Below, in pieces: positions 1 through 5,127 of a DNA stretch of 13,424 nt. The notes under the pieces are model-generated. The model worked only from the letters and a program-made list of their open reading frames with translations. It did not search any database and was not told the DNA's origin. The position numbers and the translations under genes were made by a program. Origin of the DNA: Rheinheimera sp. (GTDB lineage: Bacteria; Pseudomonadota; Gammaproteobacteria; Enterobacterales; Alteromonadaceae); contig NZ_JAIWOI010000276.1 in NCBI RefSeq assembly GCF_020217005.1, positions 1-13,424 on the forward strand. The letters run 5' to 3'. Within the stretch, counting starts at the first letter, position 1, and the number at the start of each line of letters is the position of its first letter.

Positions 1-380
1 TCAGGTAATTGGCTTGTTGCGTTTGGTGACTGACTTGTTACCGTACCATTTTGGACCGTTGCTTCTGCTGTCACCTGGATAGGTTCAATAATGCTTTGAA
101 TGCTGCCTCCGCTGATTTTTACACTGCCGCCGTCATTGCTAAAGATTTTAACCGGGCTCGATTGAAGCTCGACCTGTGCGGCGGCGTCACCAGCGTTGCG
201 AACCGTGACTGAGCGACTTTGCTCAAACTCAAGGTTATCACTTTGCTTTATTTCGAACTCCGGTAAGCCTAAATGCGGGTCTGATAACACCACTTTACCT
301 GTCAGTGTTCGCACGACCAAAAAGCGGCCCGTTAGCGGTATTTGCCGGATTTCACCAGGCTGTAACGTAATTAAATTCAT
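1..380 (-). CDS. Putative virion vertex/spike-type protein, 3' end cut off by window edge
   Basis: The frame starts with ATG at 380 (MNLITLQPGEIRQI) and stays open for about 126 codons to the window edge, so the C-terminus is missing. The visible part has no membrane segment. It is made of short alternating hydrophobic stretches with many G, S, T, N and V residues, suggesting a beta-sandwich. Examples are RFLVVRTLTGKVVLS near residues 19-33 and GGSVKISGGSIQSII near 85-99. The start overlaps the stop of the upstream gene by one base (TAATG), which implies translational coupling and places it in the structural-gene run. In PM2-like phages, soluble beta-rich proteins encoded next to the membrane proteins tend to form the vertex or receptor-binding spike. 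That role here is inference from fold impression and position, and I do not recognise the family. Confidence 0.65.
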   Translation of the reverse strand, partial: MNLITLQPGEIRQIPLTGRFLVVRTLTGKVVLSDPHLGLPEFEIKQSDNLEFEQSRSVTVRNAGDAAAQVELQSSPVKIFSNDGGSVKISGGSIQSIIEPIQVTAEATVQNGTVTSQSPNATSQLP

Positions 381-1126
381 TATTTCGCGCTCCTGTACGC
401 TGACACAGCAAACACAACGGCCATCATTGCAGCACCTGCCATCAGCACTTTTTTCATGGCATCAATCATCAGGTCTTGACCGCCTAGCGCTGTGGTCTGG
501 ATTAGGGCTGCGTTGCGCTCCATGGCTGAATTCGCCGCTTCGATGCTGGCTGCTGTGGTGGCCTGATTTTGCTTTGCAAACTGTTCGGCGGCGTTGCTGA
601 TGGTCTCCCCCGCGTACATGGTCGATTCTGTTGCCTTTTGAATGGCGTACTCACTGACTGAACGAACCCCATCAATTGCGCCCAGGCTGGTATTTTCTAC
701 CGACCTGATAGCTTTATCGCCAAACGCCAGCGCATCAGATGCGGTTTGCTGTGCCGCCTTGGTTGCCAGATAGGTTTGCTCTGTGGCGTTTTTTAATGCC
801 GTATCCATGGTGTTACTGAGTGCTTTCACCACATCTGAGCCAAACTCAAAAGCTCCATCTGCTGTGATGGTGACATTGCCGCCCACCGTAGAGCCTGACA
901 ACTGACCCTCGAATTCCCTTATAGAGTTGTCGCTATTATCCTGCTGCCAATCCAAGCTACTGTTGTCGCTGTTGTCTGTGTAAATATCCGTGTTGCTGTT
1001 GTCATTTAACAGCGTGTTGCCATCGCCCAGGATGCCGGATAAATCGCCGTCAATACCCAGTGATGTGCTGTTATTGGTGGTATTGCTGGTTGTGCTGCTT
1101 TTCTTGCTGCCGCTAAATAAGCCCAC
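380..1126 (-). CDS. Low-complexity, alanine-rich C-terminally membrane-anchored virion protein (putative)
   Basis: This 248-residue protein starts at GTG 1126, preceded by AAGGGGGC. Three regions can be seen. Residues 7-75 are rich in S, T, N, D and G with Asn-Ser/Asp-Asn-Ser repeats (for example TDNSDNSS and QQDNSDNSI). Residues about 97-222 are rich in A, T, E and K, with almost no Pro, and look like a long helical stalk. Residues about 225-243 (KVLMAGAAMMAVVFAVSAY) form a membrane segment followed by a short basic tail. A membrane-anchored stalk with a flexible polar head suits a protein embedded in the internal phage membrane and reaching the capsid or vertex. It follows the 66-residue membrane protein by 9 bases and overlaps the next gene at TAATG. 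I do not recognise a named family. The structural role is inference from architecture and neighbours. Confidence 0.75.
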   Translation of the reverse strand: MGLFSGSKKSSTTSNTTNNSTSLGIDGDLSGILGDGNTLLNDNSNTDIYTDNSDNSSLDWQQDNSDNSIREFEGQLSGSTVGGNVTITADGAFEFGSDVVKALSNTMDTALKNATEQTYLATKAAQQTASDALAFGDKAIRSVENTSLGAIDGVRSVSEYAIQKATESTMYAGETISNAAEQFAKQNQATTAASIEAANSAMERNAALIQTTALGGQDLMIDAMKKVLMAGAAMMAVVFAVSAYRSAK

Positions 1127-1135
1127 AGAGCCCCC

Positions 1136-1336
1136 TTATAATTTTTTCCACAGGTAAATACCGACCAGGCCAATCACACCCACCACGGCGAATGGGATTG
1201 CACTTTCCCAGCCGCCGCCAAAATTAATTGAACCGCCGTTGGTGTTTTTGCCCTGAATATCCCCCGCCACCGCTGAGCCGCTATCACTCAGACCGCCTGA
1301 CATACCAGGCAAGCCAGTTGCTAAAAGCGGGTTCAT
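1136..1336 (-). CDS. Small Gly/Ser-rich single-span membrane protein, putative virion membrane component
   Basis: This is a 66-residue protein. The N-terminal two thirds is rich in Gly, Ser and Asn (GGLSDSGSAVAGD, NTNGGSINFGGG). A single hydrophobic segment spans about residues 46-63 (AIPFAVVGVIGLVGIYLW) and ends in a KKL tail. The ATG overlaps the stop of the preceding gene in an ATGA motif (1333-1336). No strong Shine-Dalgarno sequence is seen, so translation is probably coupled. The design (short flexible domain, one span near the C-terminus, basic end) is shared with the neighbouring small proteins and fits the set of short membrane proteins of the PM2 internal membrane. No family is recognised. 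The function is inferred from genomic position only. Confidence 0.7.
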   Translation of the reverse strand: MNPLLATGLPGMSGGLSDSGSAVAGDIQGKNTNGGSINFGGGWESAIPFAVVGVIGLVGIYLWKKL

Positions 1337-1569
1337 TGGTTGGTTACTCTGTCAGGCATCCCACGTTCTACGGGGTCGCGTGTTACTGGTGCGCCCACGT
1401 TGATAGGTTGCAAGCGGGTCGGTGTTTTAGAGATTGGCTGCTTTACCCCTGTTAAGGTATTGCTGCGGCTAATTACGGTTTGCACAAGTCCGCTTGGTCT
1501 TGTTATCACAGGGTTTGCCTGTTTTGGTGGGAAAAACTGCGCTTTTAGGTTTGTGAAAAAGTTACCCAT
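1333..1569 (-). CDS. Small basic hypothetical protein of the structural operon
   Basis: This is a 78-residue protein with ATG at 1569 and a GAGG Shine-Dalgarno sequence five bases upstream. It begins MGNFFTNLKAQFFPPKQ, then continues as a Pro/Thr/Val/Arg-rich chain with little predicted regular structure and no membrane segment. The charge is strongly basic. Its stop overlaps the next start (ATGA at 1333-1336), and it starts 7 bases after the 121-residue membrane protein ends. A basic, extended protein among virion genes could bind DNA or tie the capsid to the membrane, but nothing in the sequence decides this and I do not recognise a family. The coding call rests on the ribosome site, the overlap and the compact operon. 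Confidence 0.65.
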   Translation of the reverse strand: MGNFFTNLKAQFFPPKQANPVITRPSGLVQTVISRSNTLTGVKQPISKTPTRLQPINVGAPVTRDPVERGMPDRVTNQ

Positions 1570-1576
1570 GACCGCC

Positions 1577-1942
1577 TCACTTCATCATTTTGAAGGCAAA
1601 CACGCCTAAGACCAGTGCGCCAATAATCATTGCTCCGGTTTTTGCTGTGCCTGTCTCAATGGTTAAACCGCCGATACTTATCACCTCTTCATTGAGTGGT
1701 GAACCGTCCCAGTCCCGACCCACAGCCGTTTGCTGTTGCCTCTGGTAGGCCGCCGAGCTGGTCGCATCGTAATACGCCTGTGTATCTGCGGGCAGAACAC
1801 CAAGCTTTTCGTTAATTTTTGCCTGTACCAGCTGAGTTGAACCCTCACCGATACTTTCAAACACCTTGACGCCCGCCCCTGTTGCGGCCTGTGCCAGCTG
1901 CTGATACCACGTTAATGCTGGGGCTGCTGTTGCTGTTGCCAT
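1577..1942 (-). CDS. C-terminally anchored membrane protein, putative virion membrane component
   Basis: The chosen start is ATG 1942 (MATATAAPALTWYQQ, 121 residues), preceded by AAAGGA. The frame also stays open upstream to a GTG at 1972, but that codon lies inside the terminator hairpin and lacks a ribosome site. Residues 1-70 look helical and Ala/Gln-rich, 71-98 contain a short polar/beta section, and 101-118 (TGAMIIGALVLGVFAF) form one membrane segment ending in KMMK. It is the first gene after the capsid gene and its terminator, so it is probably expressed by read-through at a lower level than the capsid protein. The likely location is the phage internal membrane. No family is recognised, and the role is inferred from topology and position. 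Confidence 0.75.
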   Translation of the reverse strand: MATATAAPALTWYQQLAQAATGAGVKVFESIGEGSTQLVQAKINEKLGVLPADTQAYYDATSSAAYQRQQQTAVGRDWDGSPLNEEVISIGGLTIETGTAKTGAMIIGALVLGVFAFKMMK

Positions 1943-1961
1943 CTTTGCTGTCCTTTGATTA

Positions 1962-1992
1962 AAAAAGCCCACGTCTATCAGTGGGCTTTTTG
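1962..1992 (-). terminator. Intrinsic terminator directly after the capsid gene
   Basis: Arms AAAAAGCCCAC (1963-1973) and GTGGGCTTTTT (1982-1992) form a perfect stem with an 8-base loop. On the minus strand the GC-rich stem is followed by a run of six T, the classic Rho-independent form. The A/T ends make it potentially bidirectional. It sits 18 bases after the capsid stop and just before the start of the next virion gene, so it should limit transcription into the membrane-protein genes rather than end the operon completely. Confidence 0.85.
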
Positions 1993-2009
1993 TTTACCGA
2001 TCACCGCTG

Positions 2010-2858
2010 TTAAGCCGCCGCTGATGTTGTGATTGCGTTCACCTGGTCGATGGTTTCCACCAACACTTTGATACCGCCCAGCGCCGTCACGTCATACTTA
2101 AAGGCCAGCTCTTTTTGTGCAATGGTCGGGAATGCACCTTCCCAATGAAAGCCAATATGCGCAGGGTCGAAGTGGAACACGTTAGCCACTGGCGCATTGT
2201 CTCCGCCTTCGCCTAAGTCCTGAGCGTTATCCACTGCGCTAGCCTGATAGACTTTCAAATCGTCGCGGTACACCTGCAACTTTGACACGTTGCCACTTAA
2301 GAAATGCAAGCGGCGTATGAAGTGCGAACCGCTACGCAAAGGCCATGACATATGATTTTCGCCGACAACAGACGGGTCGATATTGATGCTGTATACCTTC
2401 GGGATGAAGTAGCGCACAGGCTGGCTTGGCGTTACTAAGGCGCGGGCTCGCAGTGTTGGCACTGTAGCACCTGTATCACCAAAGGTGACGTACACGGTCA
2501 GCGTGTCAGAGGGCAGTGTCACCAACTCACCCAAGCGCATACTGTTTAAGGTGCTGGCTTCAGGGTTAAAGAAGTTGATAACGTAGCGGCCCGCCGCACG
2601 GCTGCGTTTTGTGTAGGCTTCTAAAACGCTTTTCAGGTCGTAGCCTGTGCAGTTCACAATCGTATTGCCGTTTAATTCCACTTCTACTTTTGCGATTTTG
2701 GTCACGTCAGTAATGTTTGAAATTAACTCAATCATCTGGAAGGTCGCGCCTGGTGTCACCTGAAGACTTGCGCGTTGGTTTGAACCCACGCCTACAAAGT
2801 TGTTCAGCTCCACAGGGGTTGGCTTAAAGCCGTTTACTGCAATTTCTAACAGGTTCAT
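2010..2858 (-). CDS. Major capsid protein, PM2 P2-like double jelly roll
   Basis: This 282-residue soluble protein has no membrane segment; PM2 P2 is 269 residues. Two similar halves can be seen. Residues about 25-67 (polar lead, then TFQMIELISNITDVTKI and KVEVELNGNTIV) resemble about 164-204 (SWPLRSGSHFIRRLHFLSGN, then KLQVYRDDLKVY). This duplication is expected of a double jelly roll built from two beta-barrels. The first half also matches my memory of the P2 pattern: Asn-rich lead, hydrophobic strand, short loop, then a strand ending in a ValGluLeu-x-Gly turn. Trimers would form the pseudo-hexagonal shell around the lipid membrane. ATG 2858 has AAGGGG five bases upstream, overlapping the stop of the 41-residue gene, so translation is coupled. 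An intrinsic terminator follows. The fold is inferred by eye and should be tested by structure prediction. Confidence 0.85.
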   Translation of the reverse strand: MNLLEIAVNGFKPTPVELNNFVGVGSNQRASLQVTPGATFQMIELISNITDVTKIAKVEVELNGNTIVNCTGYDLKSVLEAYTKRSRAAGRYVINFFNPEASTLNSMRLGELVTLPSDTLTVYVTFGDTGATVPTLRARALVTPSQPVRYFIPKVYSINIDPSVVGENHMSWPLRSGSHFIRRLHFLSGNVSKLQVYRDDLKVYQASAVDNAQDLGEGGDNAPVANVFHFDPAHIGFHWEGAFPTIAQKELAFKYDVTALGGIKVLVETIDQVNAITTSAAA

Positions 2859-2867
2859 GGCTACCCC

Positions 2868-2993
2868 TTAACGTACAATGTTGCGAACAGCTGAAACGTT
2901 GTTAGCGGCCCAAATAGCCACCAGCGCTGTACCACCTGCAACCAGCAATAAAGTCATCAGGCTGTAGGTTTGTTTGGTTTGTAAATCTGGCAT
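2868..2993 (-). CDS. 41-residue single-span membrane protein just upstream of capsid gene
   Basis: This short gene reads MPDLQTKQTYSLMTLL and onwards, with a single membrane segment at about residues 11-31 (SLMTLLLVAGGTALVAIWAA) and a short basic tail ending in NIVR. The ATG at 2993 has GAGG with 7 bases between it and the start. Its TAA stop is embedded in the capsid gene's Shine-Dalgarno sequence (TAAGGGG at 2864-2870), a strong sign of coupled translation. Small membrane proteins encoded beside the capsid gene are typical of PM2, where they line the internal membrane under the shell. I infer such a role. No family is recognised. Confidence comes from the ribosome site, the stop/SD overlap and the clear hydrophobic span. 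Confidence 0.75.
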   Translation of the reverse strand: MPDLQTKQTYSLMTLLLVAGGTALVAIWAANNVSAVRNIVR

Positions 2994-3102
2994 TTTTGCC
3001 CTCACTTAGTTGATTAAAATCTTGTCTGCTATGCCCCTAAAGGCTGCGCCAAAAAATCAACACGTTCAAAATAGATTCCTGAATTATCCCCAAAAGAGGG
3101 AA

Positions 3103-3804
3103 TCAGAACATAATGCTTTTTTGCTCGTAATTCCCAATACCGCCGCGCTTTACAAGGTAATATTTTTTGCGTTTTTGGTTCAGGCTGCCAAGTTCTACAA
3201 TTTCCGAAATTTGGCAATCCAGCTCTTCAGACCAGCGTTTTGCGTCCAGCGTGGCCCGCTGTGCGCCGACCACTAAATACTCCGCCTGAGTGATAAACGT
3301 CTTTGGCACTTCAGACGGGCGCTGAAATGAGAAATGCCATACCAGATTGAATTTCCGGCCTCCTGTGGCTATTTCCCCGATGCGGCCCGTTGCTTTGCCT
3401 GTGCTGTCGATGTACTTCGCCATTTCTTCAAACACAACATCTAATCGCCTGTTGCCGTCTGATGCTTTCCACATCACATCAGCGAACCATTCAGATTCTG
3501 TTTTATAGTCTTCTGCTGTTTTAAAGTCCGGCTGATACGCCACCACAAAGGTTTTACCACTGGCCCATGCTTCAGCGAATGCCTTTAAAAACGTGTGCCT
3601 TGTGCTGTAGTGGTAAACTTTTCTGCCACCCAAACCAGACAGCCTACGGATCCGATTTGGTCGGTAATCCCCGTACACGTCAAGAATTGCCACGCACTGG
3701 CCGACCAGCCCCATGAGTTTTACAGCCACAGTCTTTCCTGCGCCTGTGGTCCCGCAGTAGCAAGCCCCCAGCGGGTCTAGGCTGTTGTTAGGATTGATTG
3801 CCAT
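3103..3804 (-). CDS. Genome packaging ATPase, PRD1/PM2 P9 (FtsK/HerA-like) type
   Basis: This is a 233-residue P-loop ATPase from ATG 3804 (MAINPNNSLDPLG), with GAGG nine bases upstream. An in-frame upstream ATG at 3861 would add a lysine/arginine-rich piece that only overlaps the previous gene. Walker A is GTTGAGKT (residues 18-25). Walker B is LDVVFEE (121-127) with an acidic pair. A later WHFSFQRPSEVPKTF stretch (156-170) resembles the Gln-Arg-Pro-Ser sensor segment of HerA/VirB4/FtsK-like ATPases. There is no membrane segment, unlike most Zot/pI proteins of filamentous phages. In PRD1/PM2-type viruses this enzyme drives genome entry into the preformed, membrane-lined capsid at a special vertex. 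It overlaps the preceding gene by 17 bases and lies upstream of the capsid gene, a neighbourhood expected for this virus group. Confidence 0.8.
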   Translation of the reverse strand: MAINPNNSLDPLGACYCGTTGAGKTVAVKLMGLVGQCVAILDVYGDYRPNRIRRLSGLGGRKVYHYSTRHTFLKAFAEAWASGKTFVVAYQPDFKTAEDYKTESEWFADVMWKASDGNRRLDVVFEEMAKYIDSTGKATGRIGEIATGGRKFNLVWHFSFQRPSEVPKTFITQAEYLVVGAQRATLDAKRWSEELDCQISEIVELGSLNQKRKKYYLVKRGGIGNYEQKSIMF

Positions 3805-4273
3805 GCGCTGCCGCCTCTTTTTCTTCTTTCTGGTACTGCTTATGGGCCTTGTACATGCCATAGCCCAGCGCCCCCAGCGCCATCAGTGCATCTATTTCAA
3901 CCTTCCATTTGATAAACAGCGCTGAAGGTTCGCCCACGCCATATTTTACCAAGCAAGGCGCTATGCCTTTGGCTAGTTTGTTGGCGGCCTGTTCGGTCAG
4001 GTTGTAGCTGCGGCCTGTTGATTCCTGAAGGGCAAAGAACAAAAAGCCAGCGGCGTTTTTGGCGGCTTCTTCTGCAAGCTTTATGCGGGCTGGGTCTAAC
4101 TCTGGCGGCATTTCCAGCGGCGGCAATTGCTCAACCTCTGTTTTTTCCTCTGCCGCCGTTGATTCGCCTAGCAATGCCGTAAAAGACGGGTCTAGCTGCT
4201 GGGTTGTCACGACTTCAGCACCTGGCGCGGTCACGCCATTGTCCACCTGGTCTGTCACTGTTGTTTCAATCAT
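3788..4273 (-). CDS. Putative membrane-associated phage protein with acidic N-terminus
   Basis: This 161-residue protein starts at ATG 4273, with AAGGT six bases upstream and an ATGA overlap with the preceding gene. Residues 1-60 are acidic and Pro/Thr/Glu-rich, hence probably unstructured. Residues 61-125 look helical (PARIKLAEEAAKNAAG through NLTEQAANKLAKGIAP). Residues about 127-142 (IDALMALGALGYGMYKA) form a short hydrophobic segment followed by a highly charged tail (KEEKEAAAH). Its end overlaps the ATPase start by 17 bases. A membrane-associated partner translated together with the packaging ATPase might help place it at the vertex, but that is speculation from position. I do not recognise a family. 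Confidence 0.7.
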   Translation of the reverse strand: MIETTVTDQVDNGVTAPGAEVVTTQQLDPSFTALLGESTAAEEKTEVEQLPPLEMPPELDPARIKLAEEAAKNAAGFLFFALQESTGRSYNLTEQAANKLAKGIAPCLVKYGVGEPSALFIKWKVEIDALMALGALGYGMYKAHKQYQKEEKEAAAHGNQS

Positions 4274-4665
4274 CTTGCTACCTTCAGTACAAGGCCGCCC
4301 ACTGCCAACAGCAAAAGGCTGAATCCTGCGACTTTCTTAAGGATTCCGCCTTTTGGTGCTGTATTTTGTGGTTCCGGCTGGTTTTGTTGAGTTTCAGACA
4401 CGCCCAATAACGGCGCGGACTGCGTTTTGATGGTGGGGCTCCATTCCTTCCCCAAATTTTCGGAATTTTCCGGATTATTTTCGGACTCAGATTCCGGAAT
4501 TCCCGAAACTGCTTTTTGCAGTTTTTCCTGAAAAGCCTGACTGCTGCTTTTGTGGGTTCCGCATTTACACGCCAGATACAGCAGAGGCGAATTTTTTATT
4601 TTTCGAACTGGTGCTTGTTCGCCGCAGTGCGGGCAAGCGGTCATTGCTAAGTTTTCGTTTGCCAT
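4270..4665 (-). CDS. Zinc-ribbon protein with C-terminal membrane segment
   Basis: The best start is ATG 4665 (MANENLAMTACPHC, 131 residues), which has GGGGGT just upstream. The frame is open further up to 4731 but without a comparable ribosome site. Cys11 and Cys14 (CPHC) with Cys33 and Cys35 (CKC) make a four-cysteine zinc-binding ribbon. A polar Glu/Asn/Ser/Gln-rich linker spans about 52-105. Residues 112-129 (VAGFSLLLLAVGGLVLKV) form one membrane segment. The protein overlaps the next gene by ATGA. From memory, PM2 encodes a zinc-finger-type late-gene activator, but a membrane anchor is not expected of a transcription factor, so I do not equate the two. It could be a virion membrane protein with a zinc-stabilised knob. 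Confidence 0.75.
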   Translation of the reverse strand: MANENLAMTACPHCGEQAPVRKIKNSPLLYLACKCGTHKSSSQAFQEKLQKAVSGIPESESENNPENSENLGKEWSPTIKTQSAPLLGVSETQQNQPEPQNTAPKGGILKKVAGFSLLLLAVGGLVLKVAR

Positions 4666-4796
4666 TACAACCCCCATGAAGCTGTGCAGCTGTGAGTTTT
4701 TGTCGTGTTGTGCGTTTGGTGCATATCCCATATTTTTTGCAGGGAATAGCCCAATCCTAAATAAACACCAGCCGTCACTCTGTTAGCTTGAAGCAT
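4665..4796 (-). CDS. Possible 43-residue ORF coupled to the zinc-ribbon gene
   Basis: An ATG at 4796 opens a 43-codon frame (MLQANRVTAGVYLGLGYSLQ onwards, ending CTASWGL). Its TAA overlaps the ATG of the zinc-ribbon gene in a TAATG motif, the same junction type seen at 380 in this element. The first 22 residues are weakly hydrophobic; the rest is Thr/His-rich and unremarkable. The ribosome site is poor (only GGA close to the start). It may be a short leader peptide that couples translation, or simply an open stretch in a 100-base intergenic gap. No family is recognised. Confidence 0.3.
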   Translation of the reverse strand: MLQANRVTAGVYLGLGYSLQKIWDMHQTHNTTKTHSCTASWGL

Positions 4797-4828
4797 TTTC
4801 CAGCTGGGTATTCCCAAAGGGCGGCGCA

Positions 4829-5110
4829 TCATTGCGCCACCTTCTCAGGTTTGGTCAGCTTTTTAACCTGGGCCTCAAGCGAAGCAATTTTTTTACCCAT
4901 GGCCTCAAACTGCTTTTTAACTTCGCTTTCACTGGTTAAGCCGTCCAGCTTTTCGGCTACGGTCTGAAGGAATGGGACAACATCGTCTTTTAGCAGCTGT
5001 TTTGCTGCTGCTGGCTGCTGAAATACGCCTAAATTATCAATGGCTTCAGCTTTGGTGATGATTGCTGCTACTACTTGCACCAAAAGTGCGTTTTGTGTTG
5101 TTTTGGTCAT
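4829..5110 (-). CDS. Small coiled-coil protein downstream of Rep
   Basis: The preferred start is ATG 5110 (MTKTTQNALLVQVV, 93 residues), with GAGG seven bases upstream. A TTG at 5140 would add ten residues but overlaps the end of rep without a ribosome site. The protein is mostly alpha-helical by composition. Residues about 66-88 (SEVKKQFEAMGKKIASLEAQ and on) show heptad spacing of hydrophobic residues with charged flanks, a short coiled coil suited to dimer or trimer formation. There is no membrane segment. It begins 17 bases after the rep stop, so it is probably co-transcribed with it. It could assist replication or be a regulator. No family is recognised. Confidence 0.7.
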   Translation of the reverse strand: MTKTTQNALLVQVVAAIITKAEAIDNLGVFQQPAAAKQLLKDDVVPFLQTVAEKLDGLTSESEVKKQFEAMGKKIASLEAQVKKLTKPEKVAQ

Positions 5111-5127
5111 GGTATTGCCTCGTTGTG

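Noticed and set aside
196..600. Plus-strand open frame across the left structural genes
   Set aside because: It runs antisense to two well-supported minus-strand genes and has Cys/Trp-rich, non-protein-like composition and no ribosome site.
2994..3102. Possible promoter for the capsid genes in the 109-base gap after the ATPase gene
   Set aside because: No pair of -35 and -10 boxes with acceptable match and spacing was found by eye. A phage activator-dependent promoter cannot be excluded.
3029..3217. 62-codon minus-strand frame at the end of the ATPase gene
   Set aside because: It overlaps the ATPase by more than 100 bases, has no convincing ribosome site, and its composition looks like an out-of-frame shadow.
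3103..3804. Reading the ATPase as a Zot/pI assembly protein of a filamentous phage
   Set aside because: It has no membrane segment and is short. It stands next to a large soluble capsid protein, and the Gln-Arg-Pro-Ser segment suits packaging ATPases of the PRD1/PM2 group.
4742..4815. Inverted repeat GGGAATA ... TATTCCC
   Set aside because: The arms are only 7 bases and 60 bases apart. This is likely chance, with no terminator or operator context.
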